A stretch of 34,156 nucleotides of DNA. Origin: Rhizonema sp. PD37. Lineage in GTDB: Bacteria > Cyanobacteriota > Cyanobacteriia > Cyanobacteriales > Nostocaceae. The notes beneath the pieces were generated by a model. That model searched no databases. It was not told the DNA's origin and saw nothing but the letters and a program-made list of their open reading frames with translations. Positions 1-7,650 of the stretch are shown here, in pieces. The position numbers were made by a program, and so were the translations under genes. The stretch lies in assembly GCA_029379215.1 (NCBI GenBank), contig JAQYWO010000061.1, forward strand, positions 1-34,156, written 5' to 3'. How positions within the stretch are numbered: position 1 is the stretch's first letter; each line of letters begins with the position of its first letter.

Positions 1-75
1 GTTCTTAATCAACACTTGAACTTTTATTCAATAACCAGTTAAAAGATTTATAACGATGAACTCCAAACAAAAACT

Positions 76-1377
76 ATGTTGGAATCTACAAATCCATTGA
101 GCTTCTCTACCAGTCAGAGCGCATTACAATCCATTCAAACCTCAAATCTTTTTACAGATCCAGTTAATTTAAATACTTTTTCGAGCTATGCAAGCTCTCA
201 AATAGAGGATGATTTAAATAGTTCGTTAGGCTATGGAAGCTCCTTATTGCCGGACGATTTAAATAACTCTTTGAGTTTTGGAAGTTCGTCAAACTTACTA
301 CAAACTGAATCGTTGACTTCGCCACTGGCTGCAGTCAACCCTAACCCTAATCCCTTTCTCACTAGTGCCGCAGTTTTTCCCGATTTCAACGGTGACGGAA
401 AAACCGACAGAGTCTTCCACAATATTCAAACAGGTGAGAACACTATTTGGCTGATGGATGGCACAAAAGTTGCCAGCTCAGCTTCTTTACCGAAACTTAG
501 TTCCGACTGGGATTCTAAGATTGCTGATTTCAACGGCGATGGTAAGACTGACTTCCTCTTACACAATAAATCAACGGGGGAGAACCAAGTCTTACTAATG
601 AATGGCACAACAGTTGCAGGTCAAGCTGCTCTGCCGACGCTGGATGGGAACTGGACACCTAGCATTGGCGATTTTAACGGCGATCGCAACACCGACATCC
701 TTTGGCACAATGGAAAAACGGGTGAGAACGCCGTTTGGTTGATGAATGGTACGAAAGCAACAGCGTCTGCGTTACCAACACTTGACCCTTCTTGGACACC
801 AACTCTTGCCAGTTTTAAAGGTAATGGCACCACCGATATCCTTTGGCGCAATGGAAAAACAGGTGAAAACACCATTTGGTTGATGAATGGTGCAAACGCA
901 ACTGGAGCGGCGCTGCCAACACTTGGCACATCTTGGGAACCGACAATCACCGATGTCAATGGCGGTTTGACTAGCGACATCCTCTGGCGGAATAAGGACA
1001 CGGGTGAGAATAAACTTTGGACATTCAATGGCACGACTCCCAGTGAGTCTGCCCTACCGACACTCAGCACAGCTTGGAAACCTCTAGTTGGTGATTTCAA
1101 TGGTGATGGCAAAACCGATGTCCTCTGGCGCAATGGTTCAACGGGTGAGAACTCTGTTTGGCTAATGAATGGTAAGAACGTTACCAGTGCTACTGCTCTA
1201 CCAACACTTGGTTCAAGCTGGCAGCCAAGTCTTGGCGATACCAACGGCGATGGTAAGACTGACATCACCTGGCGCAATAACGACACGGGTGAGAACTCTT
1301 TGTGGCTCATGAATGGCGCTACCCCCTCTGGTTCTAGTCTCCCAACACTTAGCAAAGAATGGGTCAGTATATACTGA
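76..1377 (+). CDS. FG-GAP/VCBS seven-repeat beta-propeller protein (copy 1)
   Basis: A 433-residue protein. Residues from about 98 to the end are seven consecutive repeats of roughly 47 residues with the pattern DFNGDGKTD-x-LWRN-x-TGEN-x-VWLMNGT, each closing with a W-x-P-S-(I/L) strand. This is the FG-GAP/VCBS type, whose D-x-N-x-D-G loops usually bind calcium, and seven copies suit one closed seven-bladed propeller. Repeats 4 and 5 have degenerate loops (SFKGNGTTD, TDVNGGLTSD), so those blades may not hold metal. The first ~95 residues are Ser/Asn/Leu-rich, with a short internal duplication (DDLNSSLGYGSS and DDLNNSLSFGSS) and the motif NPLSFST near the start. No signal peptide or membrane helix is visible, so location is unknown. 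It is the first of three tandem paralogues. Family members often mediate adhesion or recognition; the ligand cannot be inferred here. Confidence 0.88.
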   Translation: MLESTNPLSFSTSQSALQSIQTSNLFTDPVNLNTFSSYASSQIEDDLNSSLGYGSSLLPDDLNNSLSFGSSSNLLQTESLTSPLAAVNPNPNPFLTSAAVFPDFNGDGKTDRVFHNIQTGENTIWLMDGTKVASSASLPKLSSDWDSKIADFNGDGKTDFLLHNKSTGENQVLLMNGTTVAGQAALPTLDGNWTPSIGDFNGDRNTDILWHNGKTGENAVWLMNGTKATASALPTLDPSWTPTLASFKGNGTTDILWRNGKTGENTIWLMNGANATGAALPTLGTSWEPTITDVNGGLTSDILWRNKDTGENKLWTFNGTTPSESALPTLSTAWKPLVGDFNGDGKTDVLWRNGSTGENSVWLMNGKNVTSATALPTLGSSWQPSLGDTNGDGKTDITWRNNDTGENSLWLMNGATPSGSSLPTLSKEWVSIY

Positions 1378-1575
1378 ACTTTAGACTAAGACAACGAAAA
1401 TGACCTGATCGCCAGCGTGATAGTCTAAATTTTAGTGTTGGGTGTTGAAAGTTGGGGAAGACACTTTCTCTCTTACCGGAGACGAGTAGCGCTACGAGCG
1501 TCATTACAAAATGCAACTGGGGGCACTCATTCTTGAGAGCGGGATGAGAAGATAGCGTAAGTGCCGTCATTTGTC

Positions 1576-1618
1576 ATTAGTTATTGGTCAAAGATTATAG
1601 TTTTGACCAATAACTAAT
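1576..1618. repeat. Perfect 17-bp inverted repeat (hairpin)
   Basis: The arms 1576-1592 and 1602-1618 are exact reverse complements around a 9-nt loop; the arm core is TTAGTTATTGGTCAAA. It lies about 200 bp after the first propeller gene and could end its transcript. It has no clean U-tract, and the sequence resembles ATTAGTTATTGGTCA-type repeats common in Nostocales intergenic DNA. Confidence 0.6.
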
Positions 1619-1710
1619 AAGGCGAATTCTCACTCCTTTTAAGGATGGGATGAGCTTAATGCTTCAATAATCGCGGACGGGTGAAGCCTACTGCAGGAGA
1701 ACGCTTCCAG

Positions 1711-1753
1711 TTCCCTAATCCGTCGTGCTATTTATTTTTATGGATCATTCTTA
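1711..1753. repeat. 43-bp dispersed repeat, copy A
   Basis: It matches 21393-21435 at 40 of 43 positions, including the shared block GTGCTATTTATTTTTATGGA. A 14-nt piece (TTTATTTTTATGGA) also occurs at 23981-23994. No coding frame is conserved, so it looks like a non-coding interspersed repeat or the end of a decayed element. Confidence 0.6.
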
Positions 1754-1754
1754 A

Positions 1755-1783
1755 AAACCCGGTTTCTTAAAGAAACCGGGTTT
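1755..1783. repeat. Near-perfect palindrome of the AAACCCGGTTTCTT type
   Basis: AAACCCGGTTTCTT at 1755-1768 is followed, after one base, by its exact reverse complement at 1770-1783. This compact palindrome is a familiar dispersed type in cyanobacterial genomes. It directly abuts the 43-bp repeat. Confidence 0.65.
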
Positions 1784-1909
1784 ATCCATTCTCATCAATT
1801 ATCGTCAGATATTAAATTAAACTTTGAGAAAAAAGGAGATGTTAATCTTTAACAGAAATATTGAAAAAAAACAGTTAAAAAATTGATAAATACTCTTTGA
1901 ACGACTAAC

Positions 1910-3124
1910 ATGATGTTTACCTCTGAAAACCCATTAAGCTTTTCTACAGGTCCTAGTTCAGCGCTATTTTCCAAGATTTCCAATAGTTTTCTAGACAACT
2001 TTGGTTTAAATTCTTTTTTGAACTTTGGCAACTCGTCTCAATCATTACTAAACCAACAGTCTGTAGGGACAGTTAAGGCTGCAAAAAATCCTAATCCCAA
2101 TGCAATATTCAGTAATGCTGCGGTTTATCCTGATTTCAACGGTGATGGCAAGACTGATAAATTATGGCGTAACCCACAAACAGGTCAAATGACCATGTGG
2201 CTGATGGATGGTGATAAACAGACAGTAGCAGCTCTTCCTCAGTTGGATTCATCTTGGCAATCTGCTTTTGCCGATTTCAACGGCGATAATAAGACTGACA
2301 TCTTCTGGCGCAATACAAAAACGGGAGATAATGTCATTTGGCTGATGGATGGCTCAAGAATTGCCTCTCAGGCTTCTGTACAGACAATTGATCCTTCTTG
2401 GACTTCTAGCATTGGTGATTTCAACGGCGATGGCAAAAGCGACATTTTGTGGCGTAATGCTCAATCAGGGCAAAATGCCGTCTGGCTGGTAGATGGTACA
2501 AAAATTAATACTGCAGCTTTTCTGCCTACAACTAACTCATCTTGGACTTATAGTCTTGGCGATTTTAACGGCGACAGCAAGAGCGATCTTCTGTGGCGCA
2601 ATACAAAGACGGGAGAGAACACCGTTTGGTTTATGGATGGTACGAACTCAAAAGCATACTCTCTGTCAAAATTAGATCCTACATGGCAACCTAATATTGG
2701 CGATTTTAATGGCGATGGTAAAAGCGATATTTTGTGGCGGAATGGCCAAACCGGAGAGAATGCCGTTTGGCTAATGAATGGTGTCTTCGTCACAAGCGAT
2801 TCTGTAGCCAAACTTGATCCATCCTGGAAGCCCAGTATTGGCGATTTTAACGGCGATGGTAGAACCGATATCTTTTGGCACAATGATACATCGGGTGAAA
2901 ACACTGCTTGGCTGATGGATGGCACAAAGGTTTCCACTGCAGCTTTTCTACCAAAAACTGACGCACCTTGGAAACCTAGTATTGGCGATTTCGATGGCGA
3001 TGGCAAGACTGACATTTTTTGGCGCAATTCTCAAACAGGTGAGGATGCAATTTGGCAAATGAATAACACCACAGCTAATGGGACTTATTTGCCTACAGTT
3101 TCTAAAGAATGGTCCCTTGTCTAA
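1910..3124 (+). CDS. FG-GAP/VCBS seven-repeat beta-propeller protein (copy 2)
   Basis: A 404-residue paralogue of the first propeller. After about 75 N-terminal residues come seven repeats of the DFNGDGK(S/T)D-x-LWRN-x-TGEN-x-VWLMDGT pattern. All seven loops keep a D-x-(N/D)-G-D core, so the calcium-binding sites look better preserved than in copy 1. The N-terminus repeats the motif NPLSFST followed by SAL/SSAL, the only clear similarity between the two leaders. There is no signal peptide or membrane helix. The start is ATGATG at 1910, and either ATG is possible. A hairpin at 3178-3209 follows the gene. The family call is secure; the biological role is unknown. Confidence 0.88.
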   Translation: MMFTSENPLSFSTGPSSALFSKISNSFLDNFGLNSFLNFGNSSQSLLNQQSVGTVKAAKNPNPNAIFSNAAVYPDFNGDGKTDKLWRNPQTGQMTMWLMDGDKQTVAALPQLDSSWQSAFADFNGDNKTDIFWRNTKTGDNVIWLMDGSRIASQASVQTIDPSWTSSIGDFNGDGKSDILWRNAQSGQNAVWLVDGTKINTAAFLPTTNSSWTYSLGDFNGDSKSDLLWRNTKTGENTVWFMDGTNSKAYSLSKLDPTWQPNIGDFNGDGKSDILWRNGQTGENAVWLMNGVFVTSDSVAKLDPSWKPSIGDFNGDGRTDIFWHNDTSGENTAWLMDGTKVSTAAFLPKTDAPWKPSIGDFDGDGKTDIFWRNSQTGEDAIWQMNNTTANGTYLPTVSKEWSLV

Positions 3125-4431
3125 GATGAGCCTTTTTAATCTAAAGGAATTCTAAATGATTCGTAAATTGCAACGTTTTAACAGTTGACGGTTGAATGTC
3201 AACTGTTAATCGTTTACGACTACTTGATGAAGTTTTTCGCATCTCTAATTAAGACTGCCATAGATCAGTCTTATCAAAGACAGGATGAGGGCAAAAATTT
3301 CTTCCAAGCTTATTTATCGAACTCATCCTGAGCCAAGAGGGCTTTTGTCTTCGGATGTGCGATCAGCATAAAAGAGTTGTTTAAGGCAATGGTGTGTCTG
3401 CATATCCTTAATAATTCTTTTCATTCTCAGTCCACAGAATTGTTTATTTGTCAATGCGTAAATCCTACTTCTTTCCTGCTGCTTGCATTATCTGTTAAAG
3501 AAAACATGAGGTAGTCAAAGTAAGTATTACCGGAGGCATCCCATAAGGCTTTAAGGTTGCTACATAGAGGAATAGACTAAATGTGCCATACAGATGTACA
3601 GTAGCTGACAGGTCAGAAAAAATATTCAATTTATGCAAAATATTATGCATTGTACTCAGGCATAATGAGTTGTAAATTTATCTTCAGGTTCAGAATTTGT
3701 CATGAGTAATAAATATAAAACTCTGTCACAAACTGTTTCTTATTAAGGGTACTGGCATTTCGTTTAAAAAATAATGAAAGTATAAAAACAAAGTCAAGCC
3801 ACACTCAGCAAGTAAAATAAGGCGCATTTGAATTACACATCTTATTGAGTTAGTCCGACACTTACTTACCTCAGCTAAGAGCAACGTCTAATTACGAAAA
3901 ATTCATAGGAGTACGGGCAATCGCCTTTTAAAAAAATATTTGTATCTCTGGGTTTCCCCGACTTAAGCTCACTGATATTCATTAATACTTTGTCAGGATT
4001 AATGAATGTGTAACCCCAGACATTAATCAGCAAAGTCATTCGAGATTTACATCAGGGCTGGGTGCATTTGTCATTCGCATTACAATAGTATCTACATATC
4101 ACAACTGTCAGCGCTCATAGCAGAGCAATTCACAACGCGCCTAGGTGAGCCTAAATAAACGTGCGTAGGCGTTAAAACTCGTAAAGAAGGTTGCTCCTCG
4201 CATTTAAAGTACAAAAAGCAGCCTCATCCTTGCTGGCTCCTGATGACGAAGGACAGCTTTAGCCTGAGGAGTAACGCTCGTTTCAAGCCTGCTCTCTTTT
4301 AAAGAGGAAATGTGATCAGCCGTCTGAACTTGACTCACTAGTTGGCTTTATTTATACCCACCTATTTACGTATTAGCTGAAAAGGTGACAGTTGATTAAA
4401 TTTATCGTCATTCACTATATACAACAAAGCT
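3125..4431. other. 1.3-kb region without a recognised gene
   Basis: No open frame with recognisable similarity or sensible length was found on either strand. Visible structure is the hairpin at 3178-3209 and a 10-bp inverted repeat, ATTCATTAAT (3977-3986) with ATTAATGAAT (3998-4007). The rest is AT-rich unique sequence. It may hold the promoter of the third propeller gene. Confidence 0.6.
3178..3209 (+). terminator. Hairpin after propeller gene 2
   Basis: TTAACAGTTGAC at 3178-3189 pairs exactly with GTCAACTGTTAA at 3198-3209 around an 8-nt loop, 54 bp past the stop codon. Placement suits a terminator, but a run of T directly after the stem is lacking. Confidence 0.5.
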
Positions 4432-5355
4432 ATGTCAGCAATTCCCAATCCTAGTCAGACATTTAATCAATCTTGGAATCTTACAGACTTCAACGGTGAT
4501 GGCAAAACAGACATTTTATGGCGTAATACGAAAACTGGTGAGAACCTCATTTGGCAGATGGATGGCACAACAATTACCTCTCAGATTTTTGTGCAACAGC
4601 TTGATCCAGCTTGGAAACCTAGCTTTGGGGATTTTAATGGCGATGGCAAGACTGACATTTTCTGGGGCAATAACCAGACGCAGTACTCACCGCTTTGGCT
4701 GATGGACGGCTCGACAATTGCCACTCAAGGTTCTGAGATGTCATTTAACTTATCTAAAGATTCTATTGGCGTTGGCGATTTTAACGGTGATGGCAAGAGC
4801 GATATTTACTGGGGTACCAATCAACAGTATGTTTCACCACTTTGGTTGATGGATGGGACTACAATTGCCACTGAGAGTACAAGTCTGCCGAAAGTTAACT
4901 CCTCTTGGAATAGGAGCGTTGGCGATTTCAATGGCGATGGCAAAACAGATATGTTCTGGCGCAATCAGGAGACGGGTGAAAACGGAGTTTGGTTGATGGA
5001 TGGTACGAAAATTGCCACTCAAACAACTTTTGCGAAGCTTGATACATCATGGACACCAAACATTGGTGATTTCAACGGTGATGGTAAGTCTGACATCCTG
5101 TGGCGTAATCAAACAACGGGTGAGAATGCCGTTTGGATGATGGATGATACTGGTACCAAGCCTACTGGGACTTTTTTGTCAAAGCTTGATACAGCATGGA
5201 CACCAAGCATTGGTGATTTCAATGGAGATGGTAAATCTGACATTCTGTGGCGCAATCAGAATACAGGTGAGAACGCTATATGGACAATGGATGGAACTAA
5301 CGCTTCTGGAGCTTACATACAGCAACTTGATACAGCATGGTCTGCTTTTATCTAG
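4432..5355 (+). CDS. FG-GAP/VCBS six-repeat beta-propeller protein (copy 3)
   Basis: A 307-residue third paralogue with almost no leader: the first DFNGDGKTD loop begins near residue 20. Six repeats are visible, one fewer than in its two neighbours. All six loops keep the full DFNGDGK(S/T)D signature. Repeats 2 and 3 replace the TGEN-x-VW part with forms ending SPLW (WGNNQTQYSPLW, WGTNQQYVSPLW), so they resemble each other more than the other repeats do. The N-terminal segment QTFNQSWNLTDF looks like the closing strand of a preceding blade, so one blade may have been lost or the ring may close differently. No signal peptide is seen. A strong hairpin follows at 5406-5450. Confidence 0.87.
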   Translation: MSAIPNPSQTFNQSWNLTDFNGDGKTDILWRNTKTGENLIWQMDGTTITSQIFVQQLDPAWKPSFGDFNGDGKTDIFWGNNQTQYSPLWLMDGSTIATQGSEMSFNLSKDSIGVGDFNGDGKSDIYWGTNQQYVSPLWLMDGTTIATESTSLPKVNSSWNRSVGDFNGDGKTDMFWRNQETGENGVWLMDGTKIATQTTFAKLDTSWTPNIGDFNGDGKSDILWRNQTTGENAVWMMDDTGTKPTGTFLSKLDTAWTPSIGDFNGDGKSDILWRNQNTGENAIWTMDGTNASGAYIQQLDTAWSAFI

Positions 5356-5405
5356 AAATGGTACTGGTGAGCGATCGCCAATATTTATTTAGATAGGTTT
5401 AAATT

Positions 5406-5450
5406 AAAAATATTTCTCATTTGAATCACATAAAAATGAGAAATATTTTT
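5406..5450. terminator. Perfect 17-bp hairpin between convergent genes
   Basis: AAAAATATTTCTCATTT (5406-5422) is the exact reverse complement of 5434-5450, with an 11-nt loop. The A-run before and T-run after the stem make it usable in both directions. It lies between the third propeller gene (plus) and the WGR/HEAT pseudogene (minus). Confidence 0.75.
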
Positions 5451-5524
5451 AGTTGGGGATAATTGTATCCAAAGAGCAGAAGCTAAGAGATATTCGTATG
5501 TGACTCAATCGATAAATAGCTCGG

Positions 5525-6406
5525 TTAATTCTTCTCGTCATGGCGGTATTCAGCCATTTTGAAAATATGGCGCAGTCGCTGGAAGTAATTTGGTTGAAAA
5601 GGTGCGTTGCCTAAAATCTTAATTGAAGCTAGACGAACTTGTTGGTTATCGATTTGATAGATTGTATCGAGTACAGTGAAACGCTTATAGTCACCGCCTT
5701 CTAAATAATTTTGTAATGCTGTTTCAACGGTTTCTGCTGAATCACCTCGTGCTAAAGAACGCAATTCTGGTGGTAGAAACTCAATAATTTCTGCCTGTAA
5801 ACCAGCTTTGGTTTCCGCATCCGCAAGTTTTAGCCATGCTTCAAAAGCGATACGGCTGACAAAATCTGGACTTGAGGTATTTTGATACAGTTTAATGAGC
5901 GCGGGAATGGCTTCCTCACCTCCACACCAACCAAGTGACCAAGCAATGCAGTAATCTCTAAGAGGTTCACTTGTGCCAATAAGTTTGACTAGTAGTGGTG
6001 TCGCTTCACTGATTTTAAGTTCTCCTGCACGCCAAATTACTCTTTCCAATTTCCATGTGCTGGGTTGGTTATTAGCAAGGCGAGTGAGAATTGCTTGTTT
6101 GCGTGCATCAACAGTAGGGAGTTGTGGAGTTTCTGCTGACTTCTTGATTGCGGTAGTGTCGCTTTCTACTGCAACATCATGATATCCCTTTTTCATCTTC
6201 TCCCCTACCAGCTTGTCAAAGATTCGCTGTGCTTCAGATAATGGTATAGCTTGAGTGGTTTTTGTACCTTCTTTCAAGTTTGTCCCTTGGCGTCCGTAGC
6301 GAAAATTTACTACGTAACTTTATTCACCTATCTGACACAGATCGACTTCGTAGACTTTATCGGAAGTTACTTCTTGATATTGCAGGGTTGTGCGTTTGAT
6401 TATCAT
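5525..6406 (-). pseudogene. Disrupted WGR-domain/HEAT-repeat protein gene
   Basis: Reading the minus strand from the ATG at 6406 gives 28 codons of a WGR-type start (MIIKRTTLQYQEVTSDKVYE, then VDLCQIGE), a TAA stop at 6322-6320, and then in the same frame SYVVNFRYGRQGTNLKEGTK, the rest of a WGR domain. The frame continues through HEAT-like helices (for example SEPLRDYCIAWSLGWCGGEE) to a stop at 5525. A single C-to-T change (CAA to TAA) would explain the internal stop. Intact relatives, as I recall them, continue well beyond the final FKMAEYRHD, so the 3' end also appears lost. The longest uninterrupted frame would begin at a TTG (6277) inside the WGR domain, an unlikely true start. WGR domains are known as nucleic-acid and PARP-associated modules; the role of this family is unclear. 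Confidence 0.75.
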
Positions 6407-6499
6407 GGCACTTTTTTTACCAGCAAACCATCTGTAATGACTTTCTATTATGGCCTGCTTTTATCGGAGTCGCCAGATGTCGTCAGGGGTGATCTGTCC

Positions 6500-6594
6500 C
6501 ATTAATTTTGAGGGGTGCGTAGTGAGCGATTCATCGCTCAATTTTAAGCACTAAAGTGCTTACTACGAACTATTCTAACCCCTCAAAATTAATG
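6500..6594. repeat. 95-bp branched fold-back element
   Basis: The outer arms 6500-6516 (CATTAATTTTGAGGGGT) and 6578-6594 are exact 17-bp reverse complements. Inside, CGTAGT (6518-6523) pairs with ACTACG (6562-6567). That stem encloses two hairpins: GAGCGA/TCGCTC (6524-6539, 4-nt loop) and AAGCACT/AGTGCTT (6546-6561). The predicted fold is a long stem opening into two arms. It starts 30 bp past the 3' end of the DUF3122 gene. It may be a MITE-like element or a structured transcript end. Confidence 0.7.
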
Positions 6595-6624
6595 ACATGG
6601 AGTACTAGGTGTAAGGGTTGCCGA

Positions 6625-7143
6625 TCAATCCATCTTTGTAACCAGTAGTTGCCACTCAGCTACAACATTGCTGGGAATATTAAGAATGAGTGCCTGTTTT
6701 GCCCTGATTGGCACGTAAAGTTTTAGCGAATCAGTAGTCGGTAGTTTATGGAAAATATCAGTCAAGTTATATTCGCCTACGTTTGGTGCGGGTGCATTTA
6801 CATACACATCGGATGCACTCAGTAACTTACCACTTCCTGTGATGATTTCCAAGGGGCGGGGATGCGTTAGTTCAACTACACCAGGAAAACCTACCAAACG
6901 CAGTCTTAGATCTTTTTTGGCACTCTGATAATTCTGTTTGAAAAGCAGCACTTGCCAAGCGTATCCTTTTTCATCTTTGATAGATACCAGAGAGTGATAG
7001 CGCAAGACGCCTGGGGAATCGTGGTGTTGGCGCAGTACGGCGTGTGCTTTTTGTGTACCAAGACTTGCAGTAGTTAATACAATCATAACAATTAGAGCGC
7101 AACGCCATAAATATTGTGGAAATTTTCGCTTTAAATAATACAT
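6625..7143 (-). CDS. DUF3122 family secreted protein
   Basis: A 172-residue protein with a clear N-terminal signal sequence: basic residues, a hydrophobic stretch (about residues 15-28) and an A-H-A cleavage-like site near residue 35. The mature part (VLRQHHDSPGVLRYHSLVSI, WQVLLFKQ, LRLVGFPG, HPRPLEI) matches what I recognise as DUF3122, a cyanobacterial family of unknown function. It ends with the conserved-looking stretch PSNVVAEWQLL. The protein is probably exported to the periplasm or thylakoid lumen. Its neighbours (a WGR pseudogene downstream, a divergent AAA+ gene upstream) give no functional hint. Confidence 0.75.
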   Translation of the reverse strand: MYYLKRKFPQYLWRCALIVMIVLTTASLGTQKAHAVLRQHHDSPGVLRYHSLVSIKDEKGYAWQVLLFKQNYQSAKKDLRLRLVGFPGVVELTHPRPLEIITGSGKLLSASDVYVNAPAPNVGEYNLTDIFHKLPTTDSLKLYVPIRAKQALILNIPSNVVAEWQLLVTKMD

Positions 7144-7650
7144 GATGATATCAATTTTATTTAATTGTCCCTTGAGTCTTGAAAGGGCAGATCGACTTAT
7201 TGAATATCTCGCACTTGATTACTCAGGGGGCGACAAGCCCCTCCTTTGTCTACGCACAAAGCACTACAATTGATGTCGAGTGGTGTGAAGGAGAATTTCT
7301 CAAATAAAGTGCAAGAGCGCTATGATATTGCCTGCATTGGGATTCACGAGAAATTAGATGCGATCGCACTTCATTTCAGGATTGCTTCTCCTATGATATC
7401 TGTCCTTGTTTTTCAAATTAACTAATATTCAGTTGACAAAACTCAGAAATCCTGGAACTCCACGATGAAGTAATAATTGAGTTTCTATTTACATTTTGGG
7501 GAGAAAAAAGTTGAGAAACGAGATTTTCATCTCTTTTGATAGCTGGAGCGTGTTTTTTGTCGCTTTTGAGAGAAGCCTAATTAGTGGTACTCGCACTCAT
7601 TCGCAATACACTCATATATATACAAATTTGTCAACACTTAAGTTTTAGCT
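7144..7650. other. Intergenic region upstream of DUF3122 and the AAA+ gene
   Basis: About 500 bp separate two divergent genes, so both promoters should lie here. One HIP1 site is present near 7360. A short GC-rich stem (AGGGG/CCCCT, 7225-7242) is the only hairpin noted. No gene was recognised, and no clear Shine-Dalgarno sequence precedes the AAA+ start. Confidence 0.5.

Larger units (their letters stand above)
1378..1909. other. Repeat-rich intergenic region between propeller genes 1 and 2
   Basis: No convincing gene is seen. The region holds a perfect 17-bp inverted repeat (1576-1618), a 43-bp dispersed repeat (1711-1753) and a palindrome of the AAACCCGGTTTCTT type (1755-1783). These point to insertion of small repeats between tandem paralogues. 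Confidence 0.6.

Noticed and set aside
621..1355. Long open frame (244 codons) on the minus strand inside the first propeller gene
   Set aside because: It is a periodic shadow of the repeated plus-strand codons; similar antisense frames occur in the other propeller genes and none has domain similarity.
76..5355. Regularly spaced DNA repeats resembling a CRISPR-like array
   Set aside because: The ~140-bp periodicity is that of FG-GAP protein repeats in an open reading frame, not short identical repeats with unique spacers.
5525..6277. An intact 250-residue HEAT protein starting at the TTG at 6277
   Set aside because: The TTG falls inside a WGR domain whose first half lies upstream in the same frame, so a disrupted gene is the better explanation.
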